A stretch of DNA of 64,000 bases. Origin: Variovorax sp. TBS-050B (GTDB lineage Bacteria; Pseudomonadota; Gammaproteobacteria; Burkholderiales; Burkholderiaceae_C). The translations under genes were made by a program, and so were the position numbers. The notes below the pieces were generated by a model. The model had not been told where the DNA came from. It saw only the letters and a list, made by a program, of their open reading frames with translations, and searched no databases. Shown here piece after piece: positions 1 through 8,505 of this stretch (the stretch's first letter is position 1; each line of letters opens with the position of its first letter). The DNA lies in NCBI RefSeq assembly GCF_029893635.1, contig NZ_JARXYR010000002.1, forward strand, positions 2,331,001 through 2,395,000, in the 5' to 3' direction.

Positions 1-1028
1 TGCTGCTCGCGCCGCTCGGCGACCGCTACGACCGCCGCCGCATCATCCTCGCCAAGGCGACGGTGCTGGTGCTCGCGCTGCTCGGCGCCGCCTTCTCGCC
101 CTCGGTCGGCCCGCTGCTGGCCGCCAGCCTGGTCATCGGCCTGGCCGCGACGATGGCGCAGGACGTGGTGCCGGCCGCCGCCACCCTGGCGCCCGAGGCG
201 CACCGCGGCCGCATCGTCGGCACGGTGATGACGGGGCTGCTGCTCGGCATCCTGCTGTCGCGCGTGCTCAGCGGCTTCGTGGCCGAGCACTTCGGCTGGC
301 GCACGATGTTCGTGGTGGCCGCCGCCAGCATCGCGCTGATCGGCGCCGCCGCGGCGCGCGGCCTGCCGCATCTGCGTCCGACCACGCAGCTGGGCTACGG
401 CGCGCTGCTCGGCTCCCTCGCGAGGCTCTGGCAGCGCCACGGCGCGCTGCGCCGCGCGACCTTCGCGCAGGCCTCGCTCTCGGTGGGCTTCAGCGCCTTC
501 TGGTCGACGCTGGCGGTGATGCTGCATGGCGCGCCCTTCCACCTGGGCAGTGCGGCGGCCGGCGCCTTCGGCCTGGCCGGTGCCGCCGGCGCGCTGGCCG
601 CGCCGCTGGCCGGCCGCCTGGCCGACCGCCGCGGCCCGGAGCTGGTGATCCGGCTCGGTGCCGCGCTCGCGGCGCTGTCGTTCGCGGCCATGCTGTTCGC
701 GCCGCTGATGGCGCCGGGCGCACGCCTCGGGCTGATCGTTGCCAGCGCCGTCGGCTTCGACTTCGGCCTGCAGGCGGCGCTGATCGCGCACCAGACCGTG
801 GTCTACGGCATCGACCCGGCGGCGCGCGGCCGGCTCAATGCGGTGTTCTTCACGGGGGTGTTCATCGGCATGGCCACCGGATCGGCGCTCGGCGCGCTGG
901 TGCTCGCGCAGTGGGGCTGGTCGGGCGTGGCGCTGCTGGGCGTGCTGTCGGGGCTCGGTGCGCTCGCGGTGCGCCTGTGGCCCGTGGCCGCGCGGCCGGC
1001 CGGGGCCTGCGGCTCGGCGGCCTGCTGA
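1..1028 (+). CDS. MFS transporter, 5' truncated by window edge
   Basis: Major facilitator superfamily permease of the inner membrane; substrate unknown. The reading frame is open from base 3, so the true start lies outside the window. The first visible residues carry the loop 2-3 signature of the family (PLGDRYDRRR, motif A), so about one and a half helices are missing. The rest is a run of alternating hydrophobic helices with a charged central loop, ending in a short Ala/Gly-rich Cys-containing tail (ACGSAAC). About 340 residues are present against a usual 390-420. It converges on folB with an 18-base gap. An inner-membrane efflux role is likely from the family, but nothing here fixes the substrate. 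Confidence 0.85.
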   Translation, partial: LLAPLGDRYDRRRIILAKATVLVLALLGAAFSPSVGPLLAASLVIGLAATMAQDVVPAAATLAPEAHRGRIVGTVMTGLLLGILLSRVLSGFVAEHFGWRTMFVVAAASIALIGAAAARGLPHLRPTTQLGYGALLGSLARLWQRHGALRRATFAQASLSVGFSAFWSTLAVMLHGAPFHLGSAAAGAFGLAGAAGALAAPLAGRLADRRGPELVIRLGAALAALSFAAMLFAPLMAPGARLGLIVASAVGFDFGLQAALIAHQTVVYGIDPAARGRLNAVFFTGVFIGMATGSALGALVLAQWGWSGVALLGVLSGLGALAVRLWPVAARPAGACGSAAC

Positions 1029-1046
1029 GGACTCAGGCGGCGGGGT

Positions 1047-1442
1047 TCACCACTCGCCGGCTTCCATGCGGATCGCCACTTCGCAGTCGTCGAAGATCTC
1101 GAGCTTGGCGATCTTCACGCGCACCCCGTGCACGCCGGGCAGCTGCAGCAGGCGCTGCACCAGCTTGCCGATCAGGCTCTCGAGCAGGTTCACATGCTCG
1201 GCGGTGCACTCGTCGATGATGATCCGGCGCACCTTGCGGTAGTCGAGCACGTGGAAGATGTCGTCGTCCTGCGGCAGCAGCGGCTGGGCGCCGAGGTTGA
1301 GCTCGGCGTCGACCTGGATCGGCTGCGGCGCGGTCTTCTCCTGGTCGAGGATGCCGAGGTTGGCGTCGAAGCGCAGGCCCTGGAGCGTGAGCGTCTGGCG
1401 GCCCTGCTGCGCGGGCGGCGTCGATGGCGAGGGGGTGGACAT
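1047..1442 (-). CDS. folB: dihydroneopterin aldolase
   Basis: Converts 7,8-dihydroneopterin to 6-hydroxymethyl-dihydropterin and glycolaldehyde in folate synthesis; cytoplasmic. The 131-residue product has the family's compact fold signs: an opening LTLQGLRFDANLGI strand, a central DYRKV segment and the closing RVKIAKLEIFDDCEVAI strand pair typical of FolB. Length fits the family (115-130), with a short Pro/Ser-rich N-terminal extension. I chose ATG 1442 because the longer open frame would run through the upstream SDR. It lies 8 bases downstream of the pteridine-reductase-like SDR and is almost certainly cotranscribed with it, which supports a pterin role for both. Confidence 0.9.
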   Translation of the reverse strand: MSTPSPSTPPAQQGRQTLTLQGLRFDANLGILDQEKTAPQPIQVDAELNLGAQPLLPQDDDIFHVLDYRKVRRIIIDECTAEHVNLLESLIGKLVQRLLQLPGVHGVRVKIAKLEIFDDCEVAIRMEAGEW

Positions 1443-1450
1443 GGTGGGCC

Positions 1451-2227
1451 TCACATGAGCGAGAAATCGCGCTCGAATTTCATCAGGTGTTGGCCGCCGT
1501 CCACCAGCAGCGTGGTGCCGGTGATCGAGCGGTTCTCGAGCGCGAACTTCACCGCCGCCACCACGTCCTCGGGCGTGGACGAGCGGCCGAGCGGCGAAAG
1601 CTTGTGCAGCTGCGCGAACCTGGCGTCGTCGAGCATGTGGCTCGGCAGCGTGAGGCCCGGCGCCACGCCCACCACGCGCACGTGCGGCGCGAGCGCCTGC
1701 GCCAGCATCGGCGTGGCGGCTTCGAGCGCGGCCTTCGAGAGCGTGTAGCTGAGGAAGTCGGGGTTCGGGTTCCAGAGCTTCTGGTCGAGCATGTGCACCA
1801 CCGCGCCCTGCGCGCCGCGCGCCGCCACGTGCGCGCACAGCGCCTGCGCGAGCACGATGGCCGCGCCGGTGTTGCTGCGCGCATGGCGCTCCATCAGCGC
1901 ATAGCTGAAGCTGGCGGCCTCGTCGTGTTCGAACAGCGCGGCGCTGTGGACCACCGCGTCCACGCCGCGGAAGCGCGCCACCACGCGCGGCAGCAGCGCG
2001 CGCGTGGCCTGCTCGTCCTCGAGGTCGGCCGCGAACAGGGCCGAGTCGCCCGCGAGCGCCGCGCAGTCGGCGACCGTGCGCTCGGCCTCCACCTGCGAAT
2101 GGCGGTAGTGCACCGCCACCTGCCAGCCGCCCGCCGCCAGCGCCAGCGCGATCTCGCGGCCCAGCCGGCGGCCCGCGCCCGTGACGAGGACGGTGCGGCG
2201 GTCGGAGGATGGCGGCGAAGGGCGCAT
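1451..2227 (-). CDS. SDR oxidoreductase, pteridine reductase / FolM-like
   Basis: Short-chain dehydrogenase of about 258 residues. The cofactor motif is TGAGRRLG, which fits the TGxxxRxG pattern of FolM/PTR1-type NADPH-dependent pteridine reductases rather than the common TGxxxGxG of SDRs. A YTLSK segment supplies the catalytic Tyr and Lys, although the usual upstream Ser region reads VVHMLDQK. Start ATG 2227 is chosen because the open frame further upstream overlaps the divergent methyltransferase. The gene directly precedes folB in one operon. The likely job is reduction of dihydromonapterin or dihydrofolate; this is inferred from motif plus neighbour, and a generic SDR role remains possible. 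Confidence 0.8.
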   Translation of the reverse strand: MRPSPPSSDRRTVLVTGAGRRLGREIALALAAGGWQVAVHYRHSQVEAERTVADCAALAGDSALFAADLEDEQATRALLPRVVARFRGVDAVVHSAALFEHDEAASFSYALMERHARSNTGAAIVLAQALCAHVAARGAQGAVVHMLDQKLWNPNPDFLSYTLSKAALEAATPMLAQALAPHVRVVGVAPGLTLPSHMLDDARFAQLHKLSPLGRSSTPEDVVAAVKFALENRSITGTTLLVDGGQHLMKFERDFSLM

Positions 2228-2267
2228 GCGGCGGAAGGGAATGTGCGGCTGGGGGGAGAATGGCGCC

Positions 2268-3386
2268 GTGACGACGAAGACCACGACCCCCGGCAGTTTA
2301 CCCACCGCACTCGACCACCTGATCGCGCGTTCCGTCGAACGCGCGGGCGGCTGGATCGGCTTCGACCGCTTCATGGCGCTTGCGCTGTACGCGCCCGGCC
2401 TGGGCTACTACGCCAACACGCTCGCGAAGTTCGGCCACATGCCGTCCTCGGGCAGCGACTTCGTGACCGCGCCCGAACTGACGCCGATGTTCGGCGCGAC
2501 CCTGGCCGCGCAGGTGGCCGAGGCGCTCGAGAAGACCGGCACCGACACGGTGTGGGAATTCGGCGCCGGATCGGGTGCGCTGGCGGTGCAGCTGCTGCAC
2601 GGGCTCGAAGCCGCGGGGCACCGCCACGTGCGCTACCGCATCGTCGATCTCTCCGGCACGCTGCGCGAGCGCCAGCAGCAGGCGCTCGCGGGCCATGCGG
2701 GCCAGGTCGAGTGGCTCGGCGAGCTGCCGGAGGCCATGGAGGGCGTGGTGGTCGGCAACGAGGTGCTCGACGCGATGCCGGTGCAGTTGCTCGCGCGCGC
2801 GGGCGGCCAGTGGTTCGAGCGCGGCGTGGTCCGCAACGCCGCCGGCGACGGCTGGGCCTGGGCCGACCGCGCGACCGATCTGCGCCCGCCCGTCGAAGTG
2901 GATGGTTCGCACGACTACCTCACCGAGATCCATCCGCAGGCCCGGGCCTTCGTCGCCACGCTCGCGGACCGCATGAAGAAGGGGGCCGCGTTCTTCATCG
3001 ACTACGGCTTCCCCGAAGCCGAGTACTACCACCCGCAGCGCCACATGGGCACGGTGATGTGCCACCGGGCCCACCAGGCCGACGGCGACCCGCTCTCGGA
3101 CGTGGGCCACAAGGACATCACCGCACACGTCGACTTCACCGGCATCGCGCTCGCCGGCCAGGATGCGGGGCTGTCGGTGCTCGGCTACACGAGCCAGGCG
3201 CGCTTCCTGCTGAACTGCGGGCTGCTGGCCCGGATGGAGGCGGGCTCGGTGGCGGAGCGGGCCATGGCCGCGCGGCTCATCCATGAACACGAGATGGGCG
3301 AACTGTTCAAGGTGGTCGGCTTCGCCGTGGGCGAGGGCTGGGCGGCGATGGGCTTCCGCGAGGGCGACCGCAGCCATACGCTCTGA
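2268..3386 (+). CDS. SAM-dependent methyltransferase, MidA/DUF185 family
   Basis: Class I S-adenosylmethionine-dependent methyltransferase of the MidA/NDUFAF7 type; the mitochondrial relative methylates an arginine of a complex I subunit, but bacterial targets are poorly known. Visible marks are the SAM loop EFGAGSG near residue 97, the family signature GNEVLDAMPV, and DYGFPEAEYYHP further on. I chose GTG 2268, preceded by a GGGGGGAG ribosome-binding site about 7 bases upstream; earlier in-frame ATGs would overlap the divergent SDR start. The product has 372 residues, close to the usual 350-400. Transcribed away from the folB operon, with only about 40 bases between. Confidence 0.85.
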   Translation: MTTKTTTPGSLPTALDHLIARSVERAGGWIGFDRFMALALYAPGLGYYANTLAKFGHMPSSGSDFVTAPELTPMFGATLAAQVAEALEKTGTDTVWEFGAGSGALAVQLLHGLEAAGHRHVRYRIVDLSGTLRERQQQALAGHAGQVEWLGELPEAMEGVVVGNEVLDAMPVQLLARAGGQWFERGVVRNAAGDGWAWADRATDLRPPVEVDGSHDYLTEIHPQARAFVATLADRMKKGAAFFIDYGFPEAEYYHPQRHMGTVMCHRAHQADGDPLSDVGHKDITAHVDFTGIALAGQDAGLSVLGYTSQARFLLNCGLLARMEAGSVAERAMAARLIHEHEMGELFKVVGFAVGEGWAAMGFREGDRSHTL

Positions 3387-3419
3387 CTTCGCCGGCGCCG
3401 AACCCGGTCATAAGCAAGC

Positions 3420-3434
3420 AACGAAGAGTTCGTT
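3420..3434. promoter_or_regulatory. perfect inverted repeat upstream of TauD-type gene
   Basis: AACGAA-gag-TTCGTT is a perfect 6-base inverted repeat with a 3-base centre, 34 bases before the dioxygenase start. It has the size of a dimeric repressor or activator site. No regulator is encoded next to it, so the protein that binds it is unknown. Confidence 0.3.
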
Positions 3435-3468
3435 GGCGAAAGCGCCCCCCGCGCCTACAGTCGCTGCC

Positions 3469-4344
3469 ATGACTCCCGCCGCCGCGTCCGCACAGCACTT
3501 CGAAGTCCGCCCCTTCGACGCCCCGGTCGGCGCCGAGATCCTCGGCCTCGACCTCTCGAAGCCGATCGACGGCGACGACTTTGCGCGCATCCACCGCGCC
3601 CACCTCGACCACCATGTGCTGGTCTTCCGCGACCAGCGCATCACGCCGCAGCAGCACATCGACTTCAGCCGCCGCTTCGGCCCGCTCGAGATCCACGTGC
3701 TGCACCAGTTCCATCTCGCGGGTCATCCGGAGATCCTGATCGTCTCGAACATCAAGGAGAACGGCGAGCCCATCGGCCTCGGCGATGCGGGCGTCTACTG
3801 GCATTCCGACATCTCGTACAAGCCCAGGCCCAGCCTCGGTTCGCTGCTGCATGCGCAGGAGCTGCCGAGCGAAGGCGGCGACACGCTGTTCGCGGACCAG
3901 CATCTCGCGTGGGAAGCGCTCGACCCCGAACTGCAGCAGCGCATCCTGCCGCTCAAGGCCGAGCACAGCTACCTCGCGAAGTACGAGGAACTGCGTGCCA
4001 AGAACCCCTGGCGGCCCAGGCTGTCGCAGGCGCAGATCGACCAGGTCGCGCCCGCCGTGCAGCCGGTGGTGCGCACGCATCCGGAGACCGGGCGCAAGGC
4101 GCTGTTCGTCAGCGAGCACTTCACCACGCGCATCGTCGGCCTGCCGCAGGCCGAGAGCGATGCCCTGCTGGCCGAGCTGTTCGCGCACAGCGTCAAGCCG
4201 GAGTTCGTCTACCGCCACCGCTGGGCGCCGCACGACCTGGTGTTCTGGGACAACCGCTCGCTGATGCATCTCGCGGCCGGCACGCCCGACCACCTGCGCC
4301 GCCGGCTGAACCGCACCACGATCGTGGGCGACGAGCCTTTCTGA
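3469..4344 (+). CDS. TauD/TfdA-family 2-oxoglutarate-dependent dioxygenase
   Basis: Fe(II)/2-oxoglutarate dioxygenase of 291 residues, the normal family size. The facial triad is visible: H112-S-D114 in YWHSDISY and a distal histidine near 267 in NRSLMHLAAG, followed by RRRLNRTT, which supplies the 2-oxoglutarate-binding arginine. TauD members oxidise sulfonates such as taurine and release sulfite, but related enzymes act on aryloxyacetates, sulfate esters or other acids, and no transporter or ssu/tau gene is adjacent to choose among them. ATG 3469 is used because the upstream frame only overlaps the methyltransferase. An inverted repeat at 3420-3434 may control it. It converges on the DUF5329 gene. 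Confidence 0.85.
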   Translation: MTPAAASAQHFEVRPFDAPVGAEILGLDLSKPIDGDDFARIHRAHLDHHVLVFRDQRITPQQHIDFSRRFGPLEIHVLHQFHLAGHPEILIVSNIKENGEPIGLGDAGVYWHSDISYKPRPSLGSLLHAQELPSEGGDTLFADQHLAWEALDPELQQRILPLKAEHSYLAKYEELRAKNPWRPRLSQAQIDQVAPAVQPVVRTHPETGRKALFVSEHFTTRIVGLPQAESDALLAELFAHSVKPEFVYRHRWAPHDLVFWDNRSLMHLAAGTPDHLRRRLNRTTIVGDEPF

Positions 4345-4367
4345 ACCTTCGGGCCCGAGATGGCGGT

Positions 4368-4775
4368 TCAGCGGCCCGTCTTCGGCTGCTGTTGCTTCTG
4401 CGGTTGCTGCCGCATCGCGCGCAGCTCGCCGTTCAGGAACGCGTTCGCCTCCTTCTCCGTGCCGTTGGCGAGCTTCACCTTGTAGGGCTTCCCCGTCATC
4501 TCGGAGCGCGAGGCGCACCGGTCGATGAAGTCCTCGGCGGTGACGAGTTCCTCCTTGAAGTGCTCGTACTTGGCGCGCATGTGCTTCGCGGCTTCGGCGG
4601 CGCCGTGTGGCTTGCCGTTGCGCATGAAGGTCACGTTGCTCATTTGCGAGACGCGCAGGATCAGCCCGTCGATGAGCTTCTGCTCCGAAGCGGACGGCGT
4701 GGCCTGCGCCAGCAGGGCCGCGGTGCCGAACAGGAGCGCCAGCAGGGCGGTGCGAAAGACTTGGAAGAGGGCCAT
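4368..4775 (-). CDS. DUF5329 / YfeK-family periplasmic protein
   Basis: Small exported protein of about 135 residues. The N-terminus is a signal peptide (ALLALLFGTAALLAQA), then the conserved core: LIDGL, a FMRNGKPH segment, KYEHFKEE, TAEDFIDRCASRS and TGKPYKV, matching the arrangement in E. coli YfeK. Function of the family is unknown. The tail is Gln/Lys-rich and low complexity. ATG 4775 puts the signal peptide at the N-terminus; ATG 4802 is nine residues earlier and equally possible, since neither has a strong ribosome-binding site. It stands alone between convergent and divergent neighbours. Confidence 0.75.
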   Translation of the reverse strand: MALFQVFRTALLALLFGTAALLAQATPSASEQKLIDGLILRVSQMSNVTFMRNGKPHGAAEAAKHMRAKYEHFKEELVTAEDFIDRCASRSEMTGKPYKVKLANGTEKEANAFLNGELRAMRQQPQKQQQPKTGR

Positions 4776-4883
4776 GCGAACAGTCTGGAATGGTCGGCCC
4801 ATGCTAGAGGGATGGCTCCGTGCGTGTCAAACCGGTGCCGGCTCGGGTCTAATCGCAGTTTTCCGCTTGCGTCGCATCCCCTC

Positions 4884-5663
4884 ATGAGCTCCTCCACCCC
4901 CGATCTGCTGTCGATCGCCAACGCGCTGGCCGATGCCGCCGCGGCGCAGTCGATGCGCCACTTCCGCACGCCGCTGGACATCATCACCAAGGCCGACGAG
5001 AGCCCCGTGACGCTCGCGGACCGCGCGGCCGAAACGGCGATGCGCGAGATTCTCGCGGCACGCGCGGCGGCGGACGGCATCTTCGGCGAGGAGCACGGCC
5101 AGGAGCGGCTCGATGCCGGCCGCATCTGGGTGCTCGACCCGATCGACGGCACGCGCAGCTTCATCACCGGCTCGCCGCTCTGGGGCACGCTGATCGGCGT
5201 GGTGGAGTCGGGGCGGGTCGTGCTCGGCATGATCGACATGCCGGTGCTCGGAGAGCGCTGGGTCGGCCGGGCCGGCCGGGGCGCCGCGCGCGACGGCCAG
5301 CCGGTCCGCACGAGCGGCTGCACCGAGGTGGCGAAGGCGCGCATCGTCACCACCTCGCCCGACATCTTCGCGCCCGCCGACTGGCAGGCCTTCGACCGCC
5401 TGAGCCGGCAGTGCGCGATGCGCCGTTTCGGCGGCGACTGCTACGGCTATGCCCAGCTCGCGGGCGGCACCGTCGACCTCGTGGTCGAGACCGGGCTGCA
5501 GCCCTACGACTACCTGGGCCCCGCCGGCCTGATCGAGGCGGCGGGCGGCGTCATCACCGACTGGGAGGGCCGGCCGCTCGGGCTCACCGCCGACTGCCGC
5601 GTGATCGCCGCGGCCACGCCCGAACTCCACAGGCAGGCCATGGCCATCCTCGCGGGCGCCTGA
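4884..5663 (+). CDS. hisN: histidinol-phosphatase, inositol monophosphatase family
   Basis: Metal-dependent phosphatase of 259 residues. The metal site is complete: GEEHG near residue 68, DPIDGTRS near 85-92, and YDYLGPAGLIEAAGG near 208, which replaces the WDxAA of true inositol monophosphatases. The YDYL form is the one seen in HisN-type histidinol-phosphatases, which release phosphate from L-histidinol phosphate in the eighth step of histidine synthesis. No other his gene is in the window, so the assignment rests on these motifs; another small phosphomonoester cannot be excluded. ATG 4884 removes a long out-of-gene extension. DUF2905 follows after 33 bases. Confidence 0.8.
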   Translation: MSSSTPDLLSIANALADAAAAQSMRHFRTPLDIITKADESPVTLADRAAETAMREILAARAAADGIFGEEHGQERLDAGRIWVLDPIDGTRSFITGSPLWGTLIGVVESGRVVLGMIDMPVLGERWVGRAGRGAARDGQPVRTSGCTEVAKARIVTTSPDIFAPADWQAFDRLSRQCAMRRFGGDCYGYAQLAGGTVDLVVETGLQPYDYLGPAGLIEAAGGVITDWEGRPLGLTADCRVIAAATPELHRQAMAILAGA

Positions 5664-5696
5664 GCCGCGCCCGGCACGAGGTTCTAGACTGTTCCC

Positions 5697-5891
5697 ATGC
5701 TGCGCTGGCTGATCGTCGTCGTCCTGGCCCTGGTGCTCATGAGCGGCCTCACCGCCTGGCTGCGCCGCTTCGGCTTCGGGCGGCTGCCCGGCGATTTCGA
5801 ATTCCGCGCCTTCGGCCGCGACTGGCAGCTGCCCGTCGCGAGCACCGTGGTGCTCAGCATGATCGCGGCGCTGGTGGCGCGCCTGCTCTAG
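5697..5891 (+). CDS. DUF2905 small membrane protein
   Basis: Protein of 64 residues with two predicted membrane helices (residues 3-20 and 47-63) joined by a short loop RRFGFGRLPGDFEFR, whose GRLPGDF core is the recognisable mark of the DUF2905 family. Function unknown. It sits 33 bases after hisN and 44 bases before the ROK gene on the same strand, so the three may share a transcript. Confidence 0.8.
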   Translation: MLRWLIVVVLALVLMSGLTAWLRRFGFGRLPGDFEFRAFGRDWQLPVASTVVLSMIAALVARLL

Positions 5892-5935
5892 AACAAGAGA
5901 CACAAGACAGACAGAAGGAAGAAAGGGAAGAAGCA

Positions 5936-6862
5936 ATGAGAGCCTGCGTAGACATCGGCGGCACCAAGGTGGCCGTGAGTCTTTCCGCGTCGAGCGACGC
6001 GCCGCTCATCGGCCGCCGCAGCGAGCCGACCGCCAAGACCGGCAACAACGATGCGGTGGCCGTGCAGATCCTGCGCATGATCGACGAGGTCTGCGCCGAG
6101 CAGGGCATCACCGCCGCCGACATCGATCGCGTGGGCGTCTCGTCCACCGGGCCTTTCGAATTGCGCGACGGCATGGTCGAGCTCGCCACGCCCAACATTT
6201 GCGGCGGCATCGCCGGCCCCGCGCGCGGCCTGCCCAACGACTGGATGACGGCCATCGTCGAGGCGCCGCTCGCGCAGCGCTTCGCCCGCGTGCGGGTCGA
6301 GAACGACGCCGTCGCCGCGCTCGAGGCCGAGCGCCAGTGGGGCGCGCTGCAAGGCCTGGACCACTGCGCCTACGTGACCTGGAGCACCGGCGTGGGCGTG
6401 GGCCTGTGCGTGGACGGCCGTGCGCTGCGCGGCAAGAACGGCAACGCGGGCCATGCGGGCCACAGCTTCGTGGCCGACGATGCGAGCGGCGCGCTCTGCG
6501 GCTGCGGCAACCTCGGCGACGTGGAGGCGCTGGTGGCCGGCAACTCGATCGCGCGGCGCTTCGGGCAGCCTGCGCCCGACCTGTTCGCGGCGGCCTCGGG
6601 CGGCGAGCCGCATGCGGTCGAGATCGTCGATGCGCTGTGCCGGGTGATGGGCCGCATGCTCTACAACCTCGTGGTCACGCTCGACCTGCAGCGCATCAGC
6701 CTCGGCGGCAGCGTGTTCCTGCACCACGGCGACTTCCTGCTGCCGCGGCTGCAGGCGCAGATCGACGGCAGGCTCAAGCCGCTGACGCGCGGCGTGACGC
6801 TGGTGCCCGCGGGGCTCGGCGACAGGATCGGCGACTACGCGGCGCTCGCGCTGCTCGACTGA
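5936..6862 (+). CDS. ROK-family sugar kinase with altered zinc motif
   Basis: Repressor/ORF/kinase family protein of 308 residues with no N-terminal DNA-binding domain, so probably a kinase rather than a regulator. It opens with the phosphate-binding loop DIGGTK; the central catalytic aspartate lies in ENDAV, and a GHAGHS segment leads to the zinc site. That site reads CGCGNLGDVE, whereas the family normally has CxCGxxGCxE, so the third cysteine is an aspartate. A GAAAG-type ribosome-binding site precedes ATG 5936. The 3' end overlaps the convergent MocR gene by 28 bases. The substrate (glucose, fructose, N-acetyl sugars) cannot be read from the sequence. Confidence 0.85.
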   Translation: MRACVDIGGTKVAVSLSASSDAPLIGRRSEPTAKTGNNDAVAVQILRMIDEVCAEQGITAADIDRVGVSSTGPFELRDGMVELATPNICGGIAGPARGLPNDWMTAIVEAPLAQRFARVRVENDAVAALEAERQWGALQGLDHCAYVTWSTGVGVGLCVDGRALRGKNGNAGHAGHSFVADDASGALCGCGNLGDVEALVAGNSIARRFGQPAPDLFAAASGGEPHAVEIVDALCRVMGRMLYNLVVTLDLQRISLGGSVFLHHGDFLLPRLQAQIDGRLKPLTRGVTLVPAGLGDRIGDYAALALLD

Positions 6863-8334
6863 AGCCGGCGTGGGGCGCCCTGCGCGGCCGCGCCGCCGCG
6901 CAGCAGCGCTTCGGTGATCTGGCCCAGCCGGCGCAGGCCGTTGCCGATCGCCTCGCCGTACGGCCAGCCGCAGTTGATGCGCAGGTAGTGGTCGAAGCGC
7001 GAGGAGTTGGAGAACAGCGTGCCGGGCGCCACCACGATGCGCTCCGCGAGCGCCGCGTCGAACACGCGCAGCGAGGACAGCCGCTCGGGCAGCTCGATCC
7101 ACAGCTGCAGCCCGCCGGGCGGCAGGTTGATGCGCGTGCCCGGCGGAAAGTGGCTCGCGATCGCATCGGCGGTCTGCTCGCGCTGCGTCTTCAGGCAGGC
7201 ACGCAGGTGGCGCAGGTGGCGGTCGTAGGCGCCGGTGCCCATGTAGAGCCCGGCCGCGCTCTGCGACAGGCCCTCGTTGTTGCGCGTCTGCGCGTACTTG
7301 AGCATTTCCACCCGCGCCTGCCAGCGCCCCGCCGTGATCCAGCCCAGGCGCAGCCCGGGCGCCAGGATCTTGTGCAGCGAGGCGCAGTGGATCACGTTGC
7401 CGCTGGTGTCCCATGACTTGAGCGCGCGCGGCGGGGCCGGCGCATCGACCAGCTCGCTGTAGGTGTCGTCCTCGATCAGCGGAATCGCATGCCGCTCGCA
7501 CAGGTGCGCGAGCCGGGCCTTGTGGGCGTCGGGCATCACGCTCCCGAGCGGGTTCTGCAGATGCGGCACCACCACCACGGCCTTGATGTTGTCGTAGGTG
7601 CGGATCGCGAGCTCCAGCGCCTCGATCGACAGCCCGGTCTGCGGGCTGGTCGGGATCTCGAGCGCGCGCATGCCCAGGCTTTCGAGGATCTGCAGCAGGC
7701 CGTAGAAGGTGGGCGATTCCACCGCCACCGTGTCGCCGGGCTGCGCGACGGCACGCAGCGCGAGATTGAGCGCCTCGATGCAGCCGTTGGTGACCAGCAC
7801 CTCTTCGGGCGAGATCGCCATGCCGACGCGCAGGGCGCGCTGCGCCACCACGTCGCGGAACTGCCGATGGCCCTTGAGTTGCGCCGCCACCGTGAGCATC
7901 TCGGGCTGCTGGCGCAGCATGCGCGTCATCGCATTGCGCAGCGCCTCGGCGGGATAGAGCTCGGGCGCGCCGCGCGCGATCGAGAGGTTGAGCTTCTCGG
8001 GCAATTGGCGGCGGCGCGCCACGAAGTCCGACACCTTGGCATGGATGCCCACGTACTGCGCCGGATCGGGCGGCACCCCGGCCGCGGGCTCCTCCATCGG
8101 CGCGATCGCGAGCCGCTTGGGCCGGCGCACGAAGTAGCCCGAGCGGTCGCGCGCCTCGACCCAGCCGTCGCTCTCCATCGTGCGGCACAGCTGCAGCGCG
8201 GTCGACAGGCTGATGTCGTGCAGGCGCATGAGGTGGCGCAGCGAGGGCAGCTTGTCGCCCTGCTTGAGCGAGCCGGTGTGGATCGCGTCCACGTAGTGCG
8301 CGGCGAGCTGGCGGTAGAGCGGTAGCGAGTCCAT
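6835..8334 (-). CDS. MocR-type GntR/aminotransferase-fold transcription factor
   Basis: Protein of 499 residues with an N-terminal winged helix of the GntR family (LPLYRQLAAHYVDAI, then KLPSLRHLMRLHDIS, residues 4-70) and a C-terminal fold-type I aminotransferase domain that uses pyridoxal phosphate. The PLP lysine lies in SLHKILAPGLRLGW, and EDDTYSEL gives the cofactor-contacting aspartate. MocR members usually control PLP, amino acid or membrane transport genes and often their divergent neighbour, here the DUF2917-like gene at 8506 across 171 bases. ATG 8334 is chosen since MDSLPLYRQL aligns with normal GntR starts; the open frame extends 21 residues further. Confidence 0.88.
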   Translation of the reverse strand: MDSLPLYRQLAAHYVDAIHTGSLKQGDKLPSLRHLMRLHDISLSTALQLCRTMESDGWVEARDRSGYFVRRPKRLAIAPMEEPAAGVPPDPAQYVGIHAKVSDFVARRRQLPEKLNLSIARGAPELYPAEALRNAMTRMLRQQPEMLTVAAQLKGHRQFRDVVAQRALRVGMAISPEEVLVTNGCIEALNLALRAVAQPGDTVAVESPTFYGLLQILESLGMRALEIPTSPQTGLSIEALELAIRTYDNIKAVVVVPHLQNPLGSVMPDAHKARLAHLCERHAIPLIEDDTYSELVDAPAPPRALKSWDTSGNVIHCASLHKILAPGLRLGWITAGRWQARVEMLKYAQTRNNEGLSQSAAGLYMGTGAYDRHLRHLRACLKTQREQTADAIASHFPPGTRINLPPGGLQLWIELPERLSSLRVFDAALAERIVVAPGTLFSNSSRFDHYLRINCGWPYGEAIGNGLRRLGQITEALLRGGAAAQGAPRRLQSSSASAA

Positions 8335-8505
8335 GGCGTCGATGCTCCCTCGATCGCGCATCCGGAAACAGATGCAGTTGCGGGAGAAAACGACCATAAC
8401 AGATGGCCCGCAACGGCCGCTGTTCCGGTGCGAATCGCCCCGCCGTGTGCCTGTTTTGCAGGCGCCGGCTTTCCTACGATGGCTGCATCACTCCAGGAAG
8501 CCGCC

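Noticed and set aside
5888..8413. Open frame of 841 codons on the minus strand
   Set aside because: Another frame of the MocR and ROK region; the motif-bearing frames are those reported.
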